A stretch of DNA of 64,000 nucleotides from Acorus gramineus. Taxonomy: Eukaryota > Streptophyta > Magnoliopsida > Acorales > Acoraceae. Below are positions 25,438 to 37,210 of the stretch, piece by piece. Made by a program: the position numbers and the translations under genes. The stretch covers positions 24,021,438 to 24,085,437 of the forward strand of contig CM060847.1 in NCBI GenBank assembly GCA_030737835.1, read 5' to 3'. A model generated the notes under the pieces. The model saw nothing but the letters and a program-made list of their open reading frames with translations, did not search any database and was not told where the DNA came from. Numbering within the stretch: position 1 is the first letter of the stretch; every line of letters begins with the position of its first letter.

Positions 25438-27443
25438 AGGGGTATGTCTCGATTTCATGAGGGTATGTCTCGGATTCACGGGGGAGTATGTCTCGGACTT
25501 ATAGACAGATATGTCTTAGATTCATGGGAGGAGTATTTCTATGATTCATGGAGGAGTATGTTCTGGATTCATGTTCGTATTCATGGGTGGAGTATTGTCT
25601 ATCTCCCATTCGTGCAGGAGTCTGATCTCAGATTCATGGTATGATCTTGGATTCATAGGGGAGTATGTATCGGATTGAGGGGTTATGGTCTCCGATTCAT
25701 TGGGGTCATGTCTCGGATTCATAAGGGAGTATGGTAAGAGATTCAAGGTATGTATCGGAATCATGGAAGAGCATGTCTCTAATTCATGTGGGGGTATGTC
25801 TTCGATTCATGAGAGATATGTTTCAGATTCATCTATTGGTATGTCGGATTCATGGGGGAGGGTTCTCGGTTTCATTGGGGGGGTGTCAGATTCATGGGGT
25901 ATTGTATCTTGAATTCATAGGGGAGTATGTCTCGAATTCATGATAGGTTACCTCACAGATTCATGATAGAATATGTTTCAGATTCATGAGGGGAGTATGG
26001 ATTCAAATCAAAGGAGTACTATGTCTTAGATTCATGGGGGATATTTGTAGAATTCGTGGGTGGAGTATGTCTCCGGTTAATGAGGGAGTGTGTCTCGGAT
26101 TTATAGGGGGGTATGATCAGATTCATGGTCTCGGGTCAATGGAGGAGTACGTGTTCGATTCAAGGGGGTCATGTCTCAGATTTATGGGGGAGTATGTCAT
26201 CATGGGTATGTCACGGATTCATTGGTATGTGTTAGATTCATGGTAGGTATGTCTCCGATGGATTCATGGTTATGTCTCGGATTCATTGACGCATAAGTCT
26301 TAAATTGATGGGGAGAGTATTTCTAGGATTCATGTAGGAGTATATCTCATATTCATTGTCATATTCATGAGGGGAGTATTGTCTCCCATTCATGAGGGAG
26401 AATGATCTCGTGTTCATGGCTTTTCTCATATTCACGATATGGTTTTGGATTTATGGGGGAGTATCTCTCAGGTTCACGGTGGGGTACGGTCTCGGATTCA
26501 CGGTGGGGTACGTCTCGGATTAATGACTATGTATTGGATTCAAGGGGTAGTATGGTCAAGGATTAATATTATGTACAGGAATCATGTAGTACGTCTTGGA
26601 TTCATGTGGGGATATGTCTCCAATTCATTGGAAGGTATGTGTCAGATTCATGGGTCGGTATGTGCTAAGATTCATGGGGGGAGTCTCGGATTGATGGAGT
26701 ATCACTCGGATTCATGAGTGGGTATGTCTCGGATTCAAGATGGAGTACACCCTCTCATTCATGGGGTGTATGTTTCGAGTTCATGGGTGGAGTATGTCTC
26801 ATATTCGAGGGTGGAGGGGGAGATATAGTATTCATAAGAGAGTGTGTCTGAGATATACCGTGGAGGATTCGTGGGGGAGTATGTCTCGGATTAATAACGG
26901 TTATGTCTCGCATATAATTGGGGGTTATGTATTTGATTCATAAGGAATATGTCTCCAATTCATTGGTATATCATAGATTCGTTGGGGATATGTGTTGGAT
27001 TGATGGGGGAGTGTCGCGCATTCAAAGTCTCTTATTTATGGGAGAGAATATTCTCGGATTTATGGGAGAGTATGTCTTGGATTCATGGGGGAGTATGCCA
27101 CGAATTCATGATAAGATACGTCGTAGATTCATGGTAGGATATATCTCGGATTCACGGGGGGAGGGGGGGTATGTCTCATATTCATAGGGGAGTATATTTC
27201 AGATTCATGGGAGGAGTATGTCTCCCATTCATAATGGAGTATGATATCAGATTCATGGTATTTCTCGGATTCATGGTATGGTCTTGGATTCCTGGGAGTA
27301 TGTCTCAAATTAAAAGGGGGAGTATGGTCTCGGATTTATGGGGTTATGTCTCGAATGGGGAGTATGGTTAGGGATTCATGGTATGTCTCGGATTCATGGT
27401 GGGATGTCATGTATTTATGTTGGGGGAGGGGGTCTCGGGTTTA

Positions 27444-27557
27444 TACCCATGAATCCGAGACAAATCCGACATGAATCCAAGATCATACTCCCCACATGAA
27501 TCCGTGACATATCCCCCATGAATCCGTGACATACCCCCTCATGAATCCGGATTCATG
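27444..27557 (-). repeat. Reverse-orientation block with terminal palindrome
   Basis: Same architecture as the other blocks. Palindrome at 27540-27557. Confidence 0.88.
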
Positions 27558-27997
27558 AGGGGTATGTCTCGATTTCATGAGGGTATGTCTCGGATTCACG
27601 GGGGAGTATGTCTCGGACTTATAGACAGATATGTCTTAGATTCATGGGAGGAGTATTTCTATGATTCATGGAGTATGTCTTGGATTCATGTTCGTATTCA
27701 TGGGTGGAGTATTGTCTATCTCCCATTCATGCAGGAGTATGATCTCAGATTCATGATATGGTCTTGGATTCATAGGGGAGTATGTATCGGATTCAGGGGG
27801 GTATGGTCTCCGATTCATTGGGGTTATGTCTCGGATTCATAAGGGAGTATGGTAAGAGATTCAAGGTATGTATCGGAATCATGGAAGAGCATGTCTCTAA
27901 TTCATGTGGGGGTATGTCTTCGATTCATGGGAGATATGTCTCAGATTCATCTATTGGTATGTCGGATTCATGAGAGAGAATCTCAGTTTCATTGTTT

Positions 27998-28001
<4 letters not shown>

Positions 28002-28028
<27 letters not shown>
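28002..28028 (+). repeat. Poly-G tract (27 G), longest in the window
   Basis: Twenty-seven consecutive G after TTTCATT. It is homologous to the 19-G tract at 19029. A run of this length could form a G-quadruplex and is also a likely sequencing error hotspot. Confidence 0.88.
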
Positions 28029-28515
28029 TGTCAGATTCATGGGGTATTGTATCTTGAATTCATAGGGGAGTATGTCTCGAATTCATGATAGGTTACCTCA
28101 CAGATTCATGATAGAATATGTTTCGGATTCATGAGGGGAGTATGGATTCAAATCAAAGGAGTACTATGTCTTAGATTCATGGGGGATATTTGTAGAATTC
28201 ATGGGCGGAGTATGTCTCCGGTTAATGAGGGAATGTGTCTCGGATTTATAGGGGTATGTATCAGATTCATGGTCTCAGGTTAATGGAGGAGTACGTGTTC
28301 GATTCAAGGGGGGTTATGTCTCAAATTTATGAGAGAGTATGTCATCATTGGTATGTCACGGATTCATTGGTATGTGTTAGATTCATGGGAGGTATGTCTC
28401 CGATGGATTCATGGTTATGTCTCGGATTCATTGACGGGTAAGTCTTAGATTGATGGGAGAAGTATTTCTAGGATTCATGGAAGAGTATGTCTCGGATTCA
28501 TTGTCGTATTCATGA

Positions 28516-29877
28516 TTCGAGGGCGTCGCCCGGGGCGAGCGTCAGGACTACCAGATTCGCCCGGACGGGATCCTGAGATTCAGAGGCCGAGTGTGCATCC
28601 CCGACGACGCAGAGCTGAGGCGGAAGATTCTGGACGAGGCCCATCGCTCGAGGTACACCGTGCACCCTGGTGGCACGAAGATGTACAGAGGCCTTCGTCG
28701 CGGCTACTGGTGGCGCGGGATGAAGACGGATATCGCTCATTTCGTTGCCCGATGCCTAGTATGCTAGCAGGTGAAGTCGGAGCATCAGCGCCCTGCGGGG
28801 AAGCTACAGTCCATTGAGATCCCTCAGTGGAAGTGGGAGCAGATTACCATGGACTTCGTCTCGGGTCTGCCGAGGTCACGTTCGGGTCGCGATGCCATCT
28901 GGGTGATCGTCGATCGGCTGACGAAGTCTGCTCATTTCCTCCCCATCCGACTCACCGATTCTCTGGACACCCTGGCGCAGCTATTTGTCTCCGAGATTGT
29001 CCGACTCCATGGCACTCCAGTCAGCATCATCTCTGATCGAGACGCGCGTTTTACTTCGAGGTTCTGGCGTAGCCTCCAGCACGCCCTTGGTACGAACCTC
29101 CATTTCAGTACCGCGTTTCATCCTCAGACGGACGGCCAGTCGGAGAGGACGATCCAGACCCTTGAGGACATGCTGCGGGCCTGTGTGCTCGATTTTGGGG
29201 GCAGTTGGGAGAGGCACCTTCCGTTGGTGGAGTTCGCCTACAACAACAGCTACCACTCGAGCATCCGGATGGCTCCCTACGAGGCACTTTATGGCCGCAA
29301 CTGCAGGTCCCCCCTGTGTTGGGATGAGGTCGGAGAGCGCCAGCTAGAGGGACCAGAGATCATTCACCAGACCTCCGAGATGGTGAAGACGATCCGCGAG
29401 CGTATCTGAGTCGCTCAGAGTCGTCAGAAGAGCTACGCCGACCGCCGTTTCCGTGTCGGTGATCATGTGTTCTTGAAGGTGTCCCCGATGAAGGACATCT
29501 TCCGATTCGGTGTGCGGGGCAAGCTGAGTCCGCGTTTCATTGGGCCGTTCCTCATCCTCGAGCGAGTTGGGGAGGTGGCCTATCGCATAGCTCTGCCCCC
29601 ACAGTTGGCTCAGGCCCATGACGTCTTCCACGTCTCGCAGCTGAGGCGATACGTCCACGATCCTGCCCACATCATCCCGTTCGAGCCGCTCGTCTTCGAG
29701 CCGGACTTATCTTTCGTGGAGCAGCCGATTGAGATCATGGACCGCCGCGAGAAGAGGCTCCGCACCAAGACCGTCCAGCTGGTCAAGGTGCGATGGCAGC
29801 ACCTTTCCGGTGCCGAGGCCACCTGGGAGCTCGAGGACGCCATGCGTGACGCGTATCCGCATCTTTTCCCTTCTTAG
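28516..29877 (+). pseudogene. Tekay/Del-like Ty3-gypsy integrase with chromodomain-like tail (5'-truncated, two stops)
   Basis: A 454-codon frame ending in TAG at 29875. It begins in the RNase H-integrase linker, so gag, protease, RT and RNase H are missing. Integrase would insert retrotransposon cDNA into the host genome. Visible features are the HHCC zinc finger (His43, His50, Cys80, Cys83), the DDE core with Asp113, Asp174 and Glu210 (Asp and Glu 35 residues apart), a GPF motif near residue 343, and a C-terminal chromodomain-like segment with VKVRWQH and ATWELED. In-frame stops are TAG at 28765-28767 just after the zinc finger and TGA at 29407-29409 before the C-terminal domain. Both fit single C-to-T changes. 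The left end abuts minisatellite without a target duplication. The copy is dead. Confidence 0.9.
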
Positions 29878-29910
29878 ATGTTCTTGTATTTATTTTGAGG
29901 ACAAAATTTC

Positions 29911-29925
29911 CTAAGGGGGGGAGAA
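29911..29925 (+). other. Polypurine tract of the Tekay-like element
   Basis: CTAAGGGGGGGAGAA directly precedes the LTR start TGTTATATATG, the expected place and composition for the plus-strand primer of reverse transcription. It follows ATTTTGAGGACAAAATTTC, a context common in plant chromoviruses. Confidence 0.85.
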
Positions 29926-30323
29926 TGTTATATATGTGTCACTTTTTGGCCTGTTGGTAACCATTGGAGCATTTTAGCAGTTTTTGGAATTTTTGCATTT
30001 TTCGATCGGTACAACACAATTTTGGACTGTTAGCTATCGTCCTGAGTTAGAGGACTCCGATTGAAAATCTGACTGCATATTATGTATCCTGGTGCCATTT
30101 TAAGCCACTCATGAAAATTTCATCGAATTCTGGCAACGTTTCTGAAATTTCGCAGTTCCGGGGCGTATCCGGGTTTTTAAGTCGCACACTATATATATGT
30201 GAGATCTAAAACTCGAGTTACTATTCATCATCCCTACCAACCCTTCCCCTCTCTCCTCTCTCTCCAATTTTCTCACTTTTGAGGCCCCTAGACCCCCAAA
30301 ATCAAAAACCCAAAACCTAGGAA

Positions 30324-30348
30324 GTGTAGATCGGGTCCCGATCTACAC
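30324..30348. repeat. Conserved 25-bp LTR palindrome
   Basis: Identical arms and position to the palindrome at 22095. Confidence 0.85.
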
Positions 30349-32267
30349 CCCGGTGCCCTCAAATCCCGATTCCGGCGATCCTAGCCTCCCCGACCACCCC
30401 TCCTTCTTCTCTGTTTCGGGCCGTTTCGAGGGCCGTGATAGATCGGGGCGTAGGAGAGCCTTTGAGAATGGTTTCGGTGCGCGGAGAGCAACCGGACTTC
30501 GCTTCCTCCCCTTGGTAAGGTCTTTTTCTTCTCTTTCCTTGCATAGATGTATGCTAGGGGGATGGATTTGGGGTTGGGTGGTGGTCGGCGGCGGTGGGTG
30601 GCCGTCGGGGGGCTGTGGGAGGCGTTCGGAGGCCGTCGGAGGCCTTTGGGTGATGGTGGAGGAGCTCGGGCTGGCAGGCTTTGTTCCGGGCAGAAGGCAG
30701 CAGCGGCAGCGGCCCAGGCAGCGCGCAGGCTGGGCGCGCGCGGGCATGCGCGCGTGCGTGCTCGAGCGTGCGTACGCGCGGCGTGCGCGCGGGTATGCGC
30801 GGGTTTGGTGCGAGGAGCTGGTCGGGCAGCTGTGCGCGGGTCTGGTCGAGCGGCTGGTCCGGGGAGATGGGTGAGTGGTCGATGCGCGCGGAGTGCGTGC
30901 TGGGGGCGCGCGCGTGCGTGCGCGCGAGCGTGCGCGCGGGCGTGCGCTCGGGGAGAGCTAGGCGTGCAAGCGCGGGGAGCTGTGCGCGAGGAGCTGATGG
31001 CGAGCTGCACGTGAGGTGCTGGTCGCGCTGGTCTGGGCATGAGGAGCTGGTCGCGCGGGTGCTAGACGTGCGGGCAGGGGTGGTGCATGCGCGAGGTGGT
31101 GGCCGAGGGCAGTGCGCGCGGGAGGGCGTGCAGGGTGCGCGGGAGGGCGCGGCGAGGCAGTGTGGAGCGCGTGGGGCGCGGTGAGGCGGCCGTGGTGCGC
31201 GCGAGGCGCGGCGAGGTGGCAGAGGTGCGCGCGAGGCTCGGCGAGGTGGCGGAGGTGCGCGCGGGGTGCGTGCGGGGCGAGGCGCCGCGCGCGGGAGCGC
31301 GCGGGGTGCTCGCGGACCGGCGCAAGGCGTGCGGGGATTCGCGGCGGTGCACCCGGGCGGTCGGGTGGCCGTGCGGGTGGTTGCCGAGGGTGTTGGGTGT
31401 TTGCTTTGGGGTTTTGGGGTATTTATTTGTGTATTTAATGATATTTGTGTATTTATACTTACCAAGTAATACCCTGTCTTGCAGATCTCGACGGACGGTC
31501 GCGCGTCGACCGGACTTCCGGTGAGTGGGACAACCCAACCCTGTTTGGGAGGCGTTACATGCTTTGGGCGTGTACCGTCCTCCCCTGGGGCACATAGTTA
31601 GTATTAACTGCTTTGATATAATCCATGTAAGCATGATGTGTGTGTGTAGAATGCATGCTTCCCTGGACTTGTATGTTAGGGACTTGCACCCTTAGGATGT
31701 TGTGCATGAGCCGTGTATCATGTCACCCGTTATCATGCTAGGAAAGCCCTGACCTGAGTATGCGTCCCATTAGTTTGATTTATTTATTTAAATGGAAACT
31801 GCGATATATATATTAGCATGCCTTGGGAATATAGGGGGCCTTGCGAGGTTAACATTGAGACCCGGATTAGGGTACTCCGTGTTCCTTGTTTGGTTATCGG
31901 ATGTCCTACATCGGGACCTCAGGTTACCCTCCCAAGGTCTCTTTTCCCCTTTATGCATTATTTATATTCCCCGCATCCTGGTTATGCGCACTGGTGGAAT
32001 TCAGAGGAATTCAAGACATTAGAGTTGTAGAGATGTGCTGTCAGCGGATCCGAGTGGATCATATGCGATGGATAGGCTGTTCTGTTTTCCTCCGTTGGAT
32101 CCGTGTAGAGACTACCCCGGCGTTAGAAAGGTTGTCCCGTGCAGGGGCTTCCATCAGTAGGCGCCTCCTGCTTTGATAGAAGGACTGCGCCGAACGTGGA
32201 AGTGGCCAAACGACCTACGGAGTGGGGAGAGACTATCGGTGGACCGAGGGTGACCAACAGCCTAGTC

Positions 32268-32462
32268 AGTCCCAAGAGCCTAGGTCACCTGTTGAGAGGT
32301 GAGGGTGAGGGTATGGTGGGCCGGCGATGCGACGACCCACAGGATTATGTATGGATGATTATCAACCCGTTAAGTCCCAACATCCTAGGTCACCTATTGA
32401 GGGTGAGGGTGAGGGTAAAGGGTATGGCGGTTCGGCGATGTGACGAACCCCCGGATTTGAGT
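32268..32462 (+). repeat. Tandem repeats inside the LTR (2 copies)
   Basis: Units starting AGTCCCAA at 32268 and 32373 with GAGGGTGAGGGTGAGGGTA motifs. Homologous to the three units at 24150-24392. Confidence 0.8.
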
Positions 32463-32972
32463 TGTTTATACTGTTTTGGGGCTTGTGGCTTGATATAAAT
32501 GTGGTTAATATGAACTGTATGCATGGGTTGTGCTATTCACTGAGCGTGAGGCTCACCCCTCGTATATTATCTTTTTCAGTGATCTCTGAGGGAGGAGCTT
32601 CCCGAGCGACTACACTAGTAGACGAGTAGCGCCGCGTCCCACGAGTTTTGAGGCCATCAGCACCCTTCCTTCTGTTGTATGTATATATATTCTGTGCTTG
32701 GGCACCTAGTTTGGATTATGTATGGATTTTTGTTGTGTATATATGGACATGTTGGCTCTCACAGGACGTATGATTATGTATCGAGTCTGTAGTATGTTTT
32801 GACTACAGACTCAGTCTTTTAGCTTCCGCATTTGGTGTATATATTATGTCAGCCCTGCTTTTATCTGTGTTGTCATTTTTAGTTGTTGTTTGTGGTATAT
32901 TATTGAACTCTTGTTACTGATATCATATATACACTTGCCGCGTCCCGGGGACGGCCGCCCTGGGGCGTGACA

Positions 32973-35900
32973 AGTATGCCACGAATTCATGATAAGGCTC
33001 GTCGCAGATTCATGGTAGGATATATCTTGGATTCACGGGGGGGTATGTCTCAGATTCATAAGAGAATAATTCTAGGATTCATAGGGGATTAAATTTCAGA
33101 TTCATGGGCGGAGTGTGTCTCCCATTCATAATGGAGTATGATATCAGATTCATGGTATGGTCTTGGATTCCTGGGGAGTATGTCTCAAATTAAAAGGGGA
33201 GTATGGTCTCGGATTTATGGGGTTATGTCTCGAATGGGGAGTATGGTTAGGGATTCATGGTATGCCTCGGATTTATGTCAGGGTATGTCTCCGATTCATG
33301 GTGGGATGTCATGTATTTAAGTTGGGGGAGGGGGTCTCGGGTTTATACCCATGAATCCTAGACAAATCCGACATGAATCCAAGATCATACTCCCCACATG
33401 AATCCGTGACATATCCCCAATGAATCCGTGACATACCCCCTCATGAATCCGGATTCATGAGGGGTATGTCTCGATTTCATGAGGGGTATGTCTCGGATTC
33501 ACAAGGGAGTATGTCTCAGATTTATAGGCGGATATGTCTTAGATTCATGGGAGGAGTATTTCTATGATTCATGGAGTATGTCTTGGATTCATGTTCGTAT
33601 TCATGGGTGGAGTATTGTCTATCTCCCATTCATGCAAAAGTATGATCTCAGATTCATGGTATGGTCTTGGATTCATAGGGGAGTATGTATCGGATTCAGG
33701 GGGGTATGGTCTCCGATTCATTGGGGTTATGTCTCGGATTCATAAGGGAGTATGGTAAGAGATTCAAGGTATGTATCGGAATCATGGAAGAGCATGTCTC
33801 TAATTCATGTGGGGGTATGTCTCTAATTCAAGGTATGTATCGGAATCATGGAAGAGCATGTCTCTAATTCATGTGAGGGTATGTCTTCGATTCATGGTGG
33901 AGTATGTCTCAGATTCATCTATTGGTATGTCGGATTCATGGGGAGGGGTTCTCGGTTTCATTGGGTGGGGTGGGGGGAGTGCGGTGTTAGATTCATGAGG
34001 TAGTGTATCTTGAATTCATTGGGCAGTATGTCTCGAATTCATGATAGGTTACCTCACAGATTCATGATAGGACATGTTTCGGATTCATGAGAGGAGTATG
34101 GATTCAAATCAAAGGAGTAGTATGTCTTAGATTCATGGGGGATATTTGTAGAATTCGTGGGTGGAGTATGTCTCCGGTTAATGAGGGAGTGTGTCACGGA
34201 TTTATAGGGGGGTATGTATCAGATTCATGGTCTCGGGTTAATGGAGTACGTGTTCGATTCAAGGGGATTATGTTTCAAATTTATGGGGGAGTATGTCATC
34301 ATGGGTATGTCACGGATTCATTGGTATGTGTTAGATTCATGGGAGGTATGTCTCCGATGGATTCATGGTTATGTCTCGGATTCATTGACGGGTAAGTCTT
34401 AGATTGATGGGGGGAGTATTTTTAGGATTCTTGGAGGAGTATGTCTCGGATTCATTGTCGTATTCATGAGGGGAGTATGTCTCCCATTCATGAGGGAGTA
34501 TGATCTCGTATTCATGGCTTTTCTCATATTCACGATATGGTTTTGGATTTATGGGGGAGTATCTCTCAGGTTCACGGTGGGGTACGGTCTCGGATTCATG
34601 GTGGGGTACGTCTCGGATTAATGAGTATGTATTAAATTCAAGGGGTAGTATGGTCAAGGATTAATAGTATGTATAGGAATCGTGTAGTATGTCTTGGACT
34701 CATGTGGGGGTACGTCTCCAATTCATTGGGAGGTATGTATCAAATTTACTGGTCGGTATGTCTAAGATTCATGGGGGAGTAATGCTAAGATTCATGGGGG
34801 GAGTCTCGGATTGATGGGGTATCACTCGGATTCATGAGTGGGTATGTCTCGGATTCAAGATGGAGTACACTCTCTGATTCATGGGGTGTATGTTTCGAAT
34901 TCATGGGTGGAGTATGTCTCATATTCGAGGGTGGAGGGGGAGATCTAGTATTCATAAGAGAGTATGTCTGAGATATACTGTGGAGGATTCGTGGGGGAGT
35001 ATGTCTCGGATTAATAGCGGTTATGTCTCGCATATAATTGGGGGTTATGTCTTGGATTCATAGGGAATATGTCTCGAATTCATGGGTATATCATAGATTC
35101 GTTGGGGATATGTGTTGGATTCATGGGGGAGTGTCGCGCATTCAAAGTCTCTTATTTATGGGGGAGAATATTCTCGGATTTATGGGGGAGTATGTCTTGG
35201 ATTCATGGGGGAGTATGCCACGAATTCATGATAAGGTTCGTCGCAGATTCATGGTAGGATATATCTCGGATTCACGGGGGGAGTATGGTCTTAAATTCTA
35301 GGAGTACTATGTCTTTGAGTAATGAGGGGTATGTCTAGAATTCGTGGAGGGAATATGTCTCATATTAGTGGTGGAGTGTGTCATGGATTCATGGGGTGGG
35401 GTATGTATCTGATTCATGGTCTCGGATTTATGGCGGGGTAAGTCTCCGATTCATGGGGTTTATATCTCAGATTTGTTGTGAAAGTATGTCATAGATTCAT
35501 GAGAGAGTATGTCTTAGATTCATAGGTATGCCACGGATTTATGCATGTCTTAGATTCATGGGAGGTATGCCTTCGATGGATTCATGGGTATGTCAGGGAT
35601 TCATGGGCCATTATTTCTCAGATTCATATGGGGAGTATTTCTAGGATTCATGGGGTATGTCTCTGATTCATAATCGTATTCATGGGGGGTGTATGTCTTG
35701 GATTCATGTTCTCGGATTTATGGCGGAGTAAGTCTCCGACTCGGATTTATGGCGGAGTACATTGCAGATTCATGGTAGGATATGTCTTGGAGTCATGAGG
35801 TGAGTATAGTCTCAAATTCAAGGAGTATTATGTCTTATATTAATGAGGGATACGTCTAGAATTTGTAGGGGGAGTATGTCTCGGATTCAAGGGAATTATG

Positions 35901-36584
35901 TATCAGATTCGTGGTCCCGGATTTATGGCAAAGTACGTCTCCAATTCGAGGGGGATATGTCTCGGATTCGTTGGGGATGCCTCATATTCATGGGCATGTT
36001 ACAGATTCACGGGTATGTCTTAGATTCATGGGGGTACGTCTCTGATGGATTCATGTGTATGTCTCAGATTCATGGGCTGGTATGTTTCAGATTCATGGGG
36101 AGAGTATTTCTAGGATTCATTGGGTAGTATGTCTCGGATTCATGGTTGGATTCATGGGGGGAGTATATCTCCCATTCATGAGGTGGTATGATATCAGATT
36201 TATGGCATTTCTCTAATTCATGGTATGATGTTAGATTCAATGGGGAGTATGTCTTGGATTCAAGGGGAGAGTATGGTCTCAGATTTATGGGGGTTATGTC
36301 TCAAATTCATAGTGGGGTACATCTAAGATTCATGGGGGAGTATGATAAGGGATTCATCGTATGTATCGGAAGCATGTAGGAGAATGTTTGAGATTCATGG
36401 TATCGGATTTATGGCGGAGTACGTCTCCGATTCAAGGGGGTTATTTCTCGGATTCGTTGGGGGAGTATGTCTCGAATTCATGGGGGATATTTATGGGTAT
36501 GTAACGGATTCATGGGTAGGTGTCTCTTAGATTAATGGGGAAGGGGGGGGGGGGGGATGTCTAGAATTCATAGGGGAGTATGTC
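32973..36584 (+). repeat. 24-bp minisatellite array, segment 4
   Basis: The array resumes directly after the LTR. The higher-order pattern continues to about 35280, with a reverse block at 33346 and the palindrome at 33442-33459. It then gives way to heterogeneous units like those near 6.6 kb. A 14-G tract is at 36543-36556. The array ends at about 36584, where AT-rich sequence begins. Confidence 0.92.
33346..33459 (-). repeat. Reverse-orientation block with terminal palindrome
   Basis: Reverse-complement units after CTCGGGTTTATACCC. The palindrome CATGAATCCGGATTCATG is at 33442-33459. Confidence 0.88.
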
Positions 36585-37210
36585 TAACTCTAGGCTTTGA
36601 AATATCCTGATCCCTAAGAAGTTGACTTCAAACATTGAATAGTGATTAATACACAAACTAAAATGGTAATAAATTCCTTTATATGTATGTTTTGTTCTTA
36701 GATTTTTTATAGCAACTAACAAAATTTGGGTTTGAAATATTTCATTCAGAACTAGGAAGTTCACATACATGTCATGAGTTTTCCCTTATCTTATAAGCAC
36801 AATGGTTATGTGTCTTAATAACATGTTTTGAGATTCATAAGTTGGTCTTAAGCTTCGTCGTAATTTAGTGCCCTATATTTGTCTCAATATAAAGTATTTC
36901 CATTTTCGTGTTTGATTATTAATTATATGATAAAAATAAAAATCTTATTTATAACAGCATTCAACAGTAAATGCTGACATATAATATGAAGACTTAACTA
37001 AATAAAAAGTGACAATATGACCATGCATAGAAATATATAAGAATGTCACTTTGAGGTTTATTAGGTGTAAGCTTACATGAGAAGTCCTTATGAGATAATC
37101 CTATCATACTTTTTGGAGCCAGGAAGTTGTCAATAGTCATTGTCGATGGTCACACAATAAAAATTCTATGTGGTCCTGAATATACATTATGATCTAAGTT
37201 AAAGGAATGG
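36585..37210. other. AT-rich sequence, nothing recognised
   Basis: About 630 bp of AT-rich DNA between the array and an LTR fragment. No long open frame with protein-like composition, no RNA gene and no repeat was seen. Confidence 0.6.

Larger units (their letters stand above)
24933..28515 (+). repeat. 24-bp minisatellite array, segment 3 (higher-order part)
   Basis: Continuation of the higher-order domain after the solo LTR. It holds one complete 2.1-kb unit (25324-27443) and parts of two others, reverse-orientation blocks at 25324 and 27444, and the longest G tract of the window. It ends abruptly at about 28515, where retrotransposon coding sequence begins. Nothing else was seen. Confidence 0.92.
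28516..32972 (+). mobile_element. 5'-truncated Tekay/Del-like LTR retrotransposon
   Basis: Integrase remnant (28516-29877), a short 3' untranslated region with polypurine tract, then a complete 3' LTR (29926-32972). The 5' LTR and most internal sequence are absent. Compared with other higher-order units, about 0.7 kb of minisatellite is also missing at the junction. A deletion that removed the element's left part together with neighbouring array would explain both. The right flank starts AGTATGCC. Confidence 0.88.
29926..32972 (+). mobile_element. 3' LTR of the Tekay-like element (3,047 bp)
   Basis: Starts TGTTATATATGTGTCAC and ends CTGGGGCGTGACA. It is collinear with the solo LTR at 21696 but diverged at many sites. 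TATA-like TATATATAT is at 30190-30198, the 25-bp palindrome at 30324-30348, the CpG-rich stretch at about 30660-31380, and two tandem units at 32268-32462. No convincing gene is in the LTR. Confidence 0.9.
12243..35280 (+). repeat. Higher-order repeat domain, about 2.1-kb units of 24-mers
   Basis: Runs of about 85-90 24-mers recur as larger units. Reverse-orientation blocks at about 12243, 14388, 16436 (degenerate), 18499, 20643, 25324, 27444 and 33346 mark successive units. Spacings are 2.05-2.15 kb, or about 1.44 kb for two shortened units, after the inserted LTR sequences are removed. A second marker, the cassette GTATATCATAGATTCGTTGG, recurs at about 15984, 18005, 20140, 21611, 26966 and 35086. 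Units are visibly more alike to each other than the 24-mers inside one unit are. This is the usual mark of higher-order satellite homogenisation by unequal exchange. Confidence 0.85.

Noticed and set aside
28512-28817. Open frame of 101 codons at the start of the Tekay-like fragment
   Set aside because: It is a shifted frame over the integrase N-terminus. The frame with the HHCC finger and DDE core is the real one.
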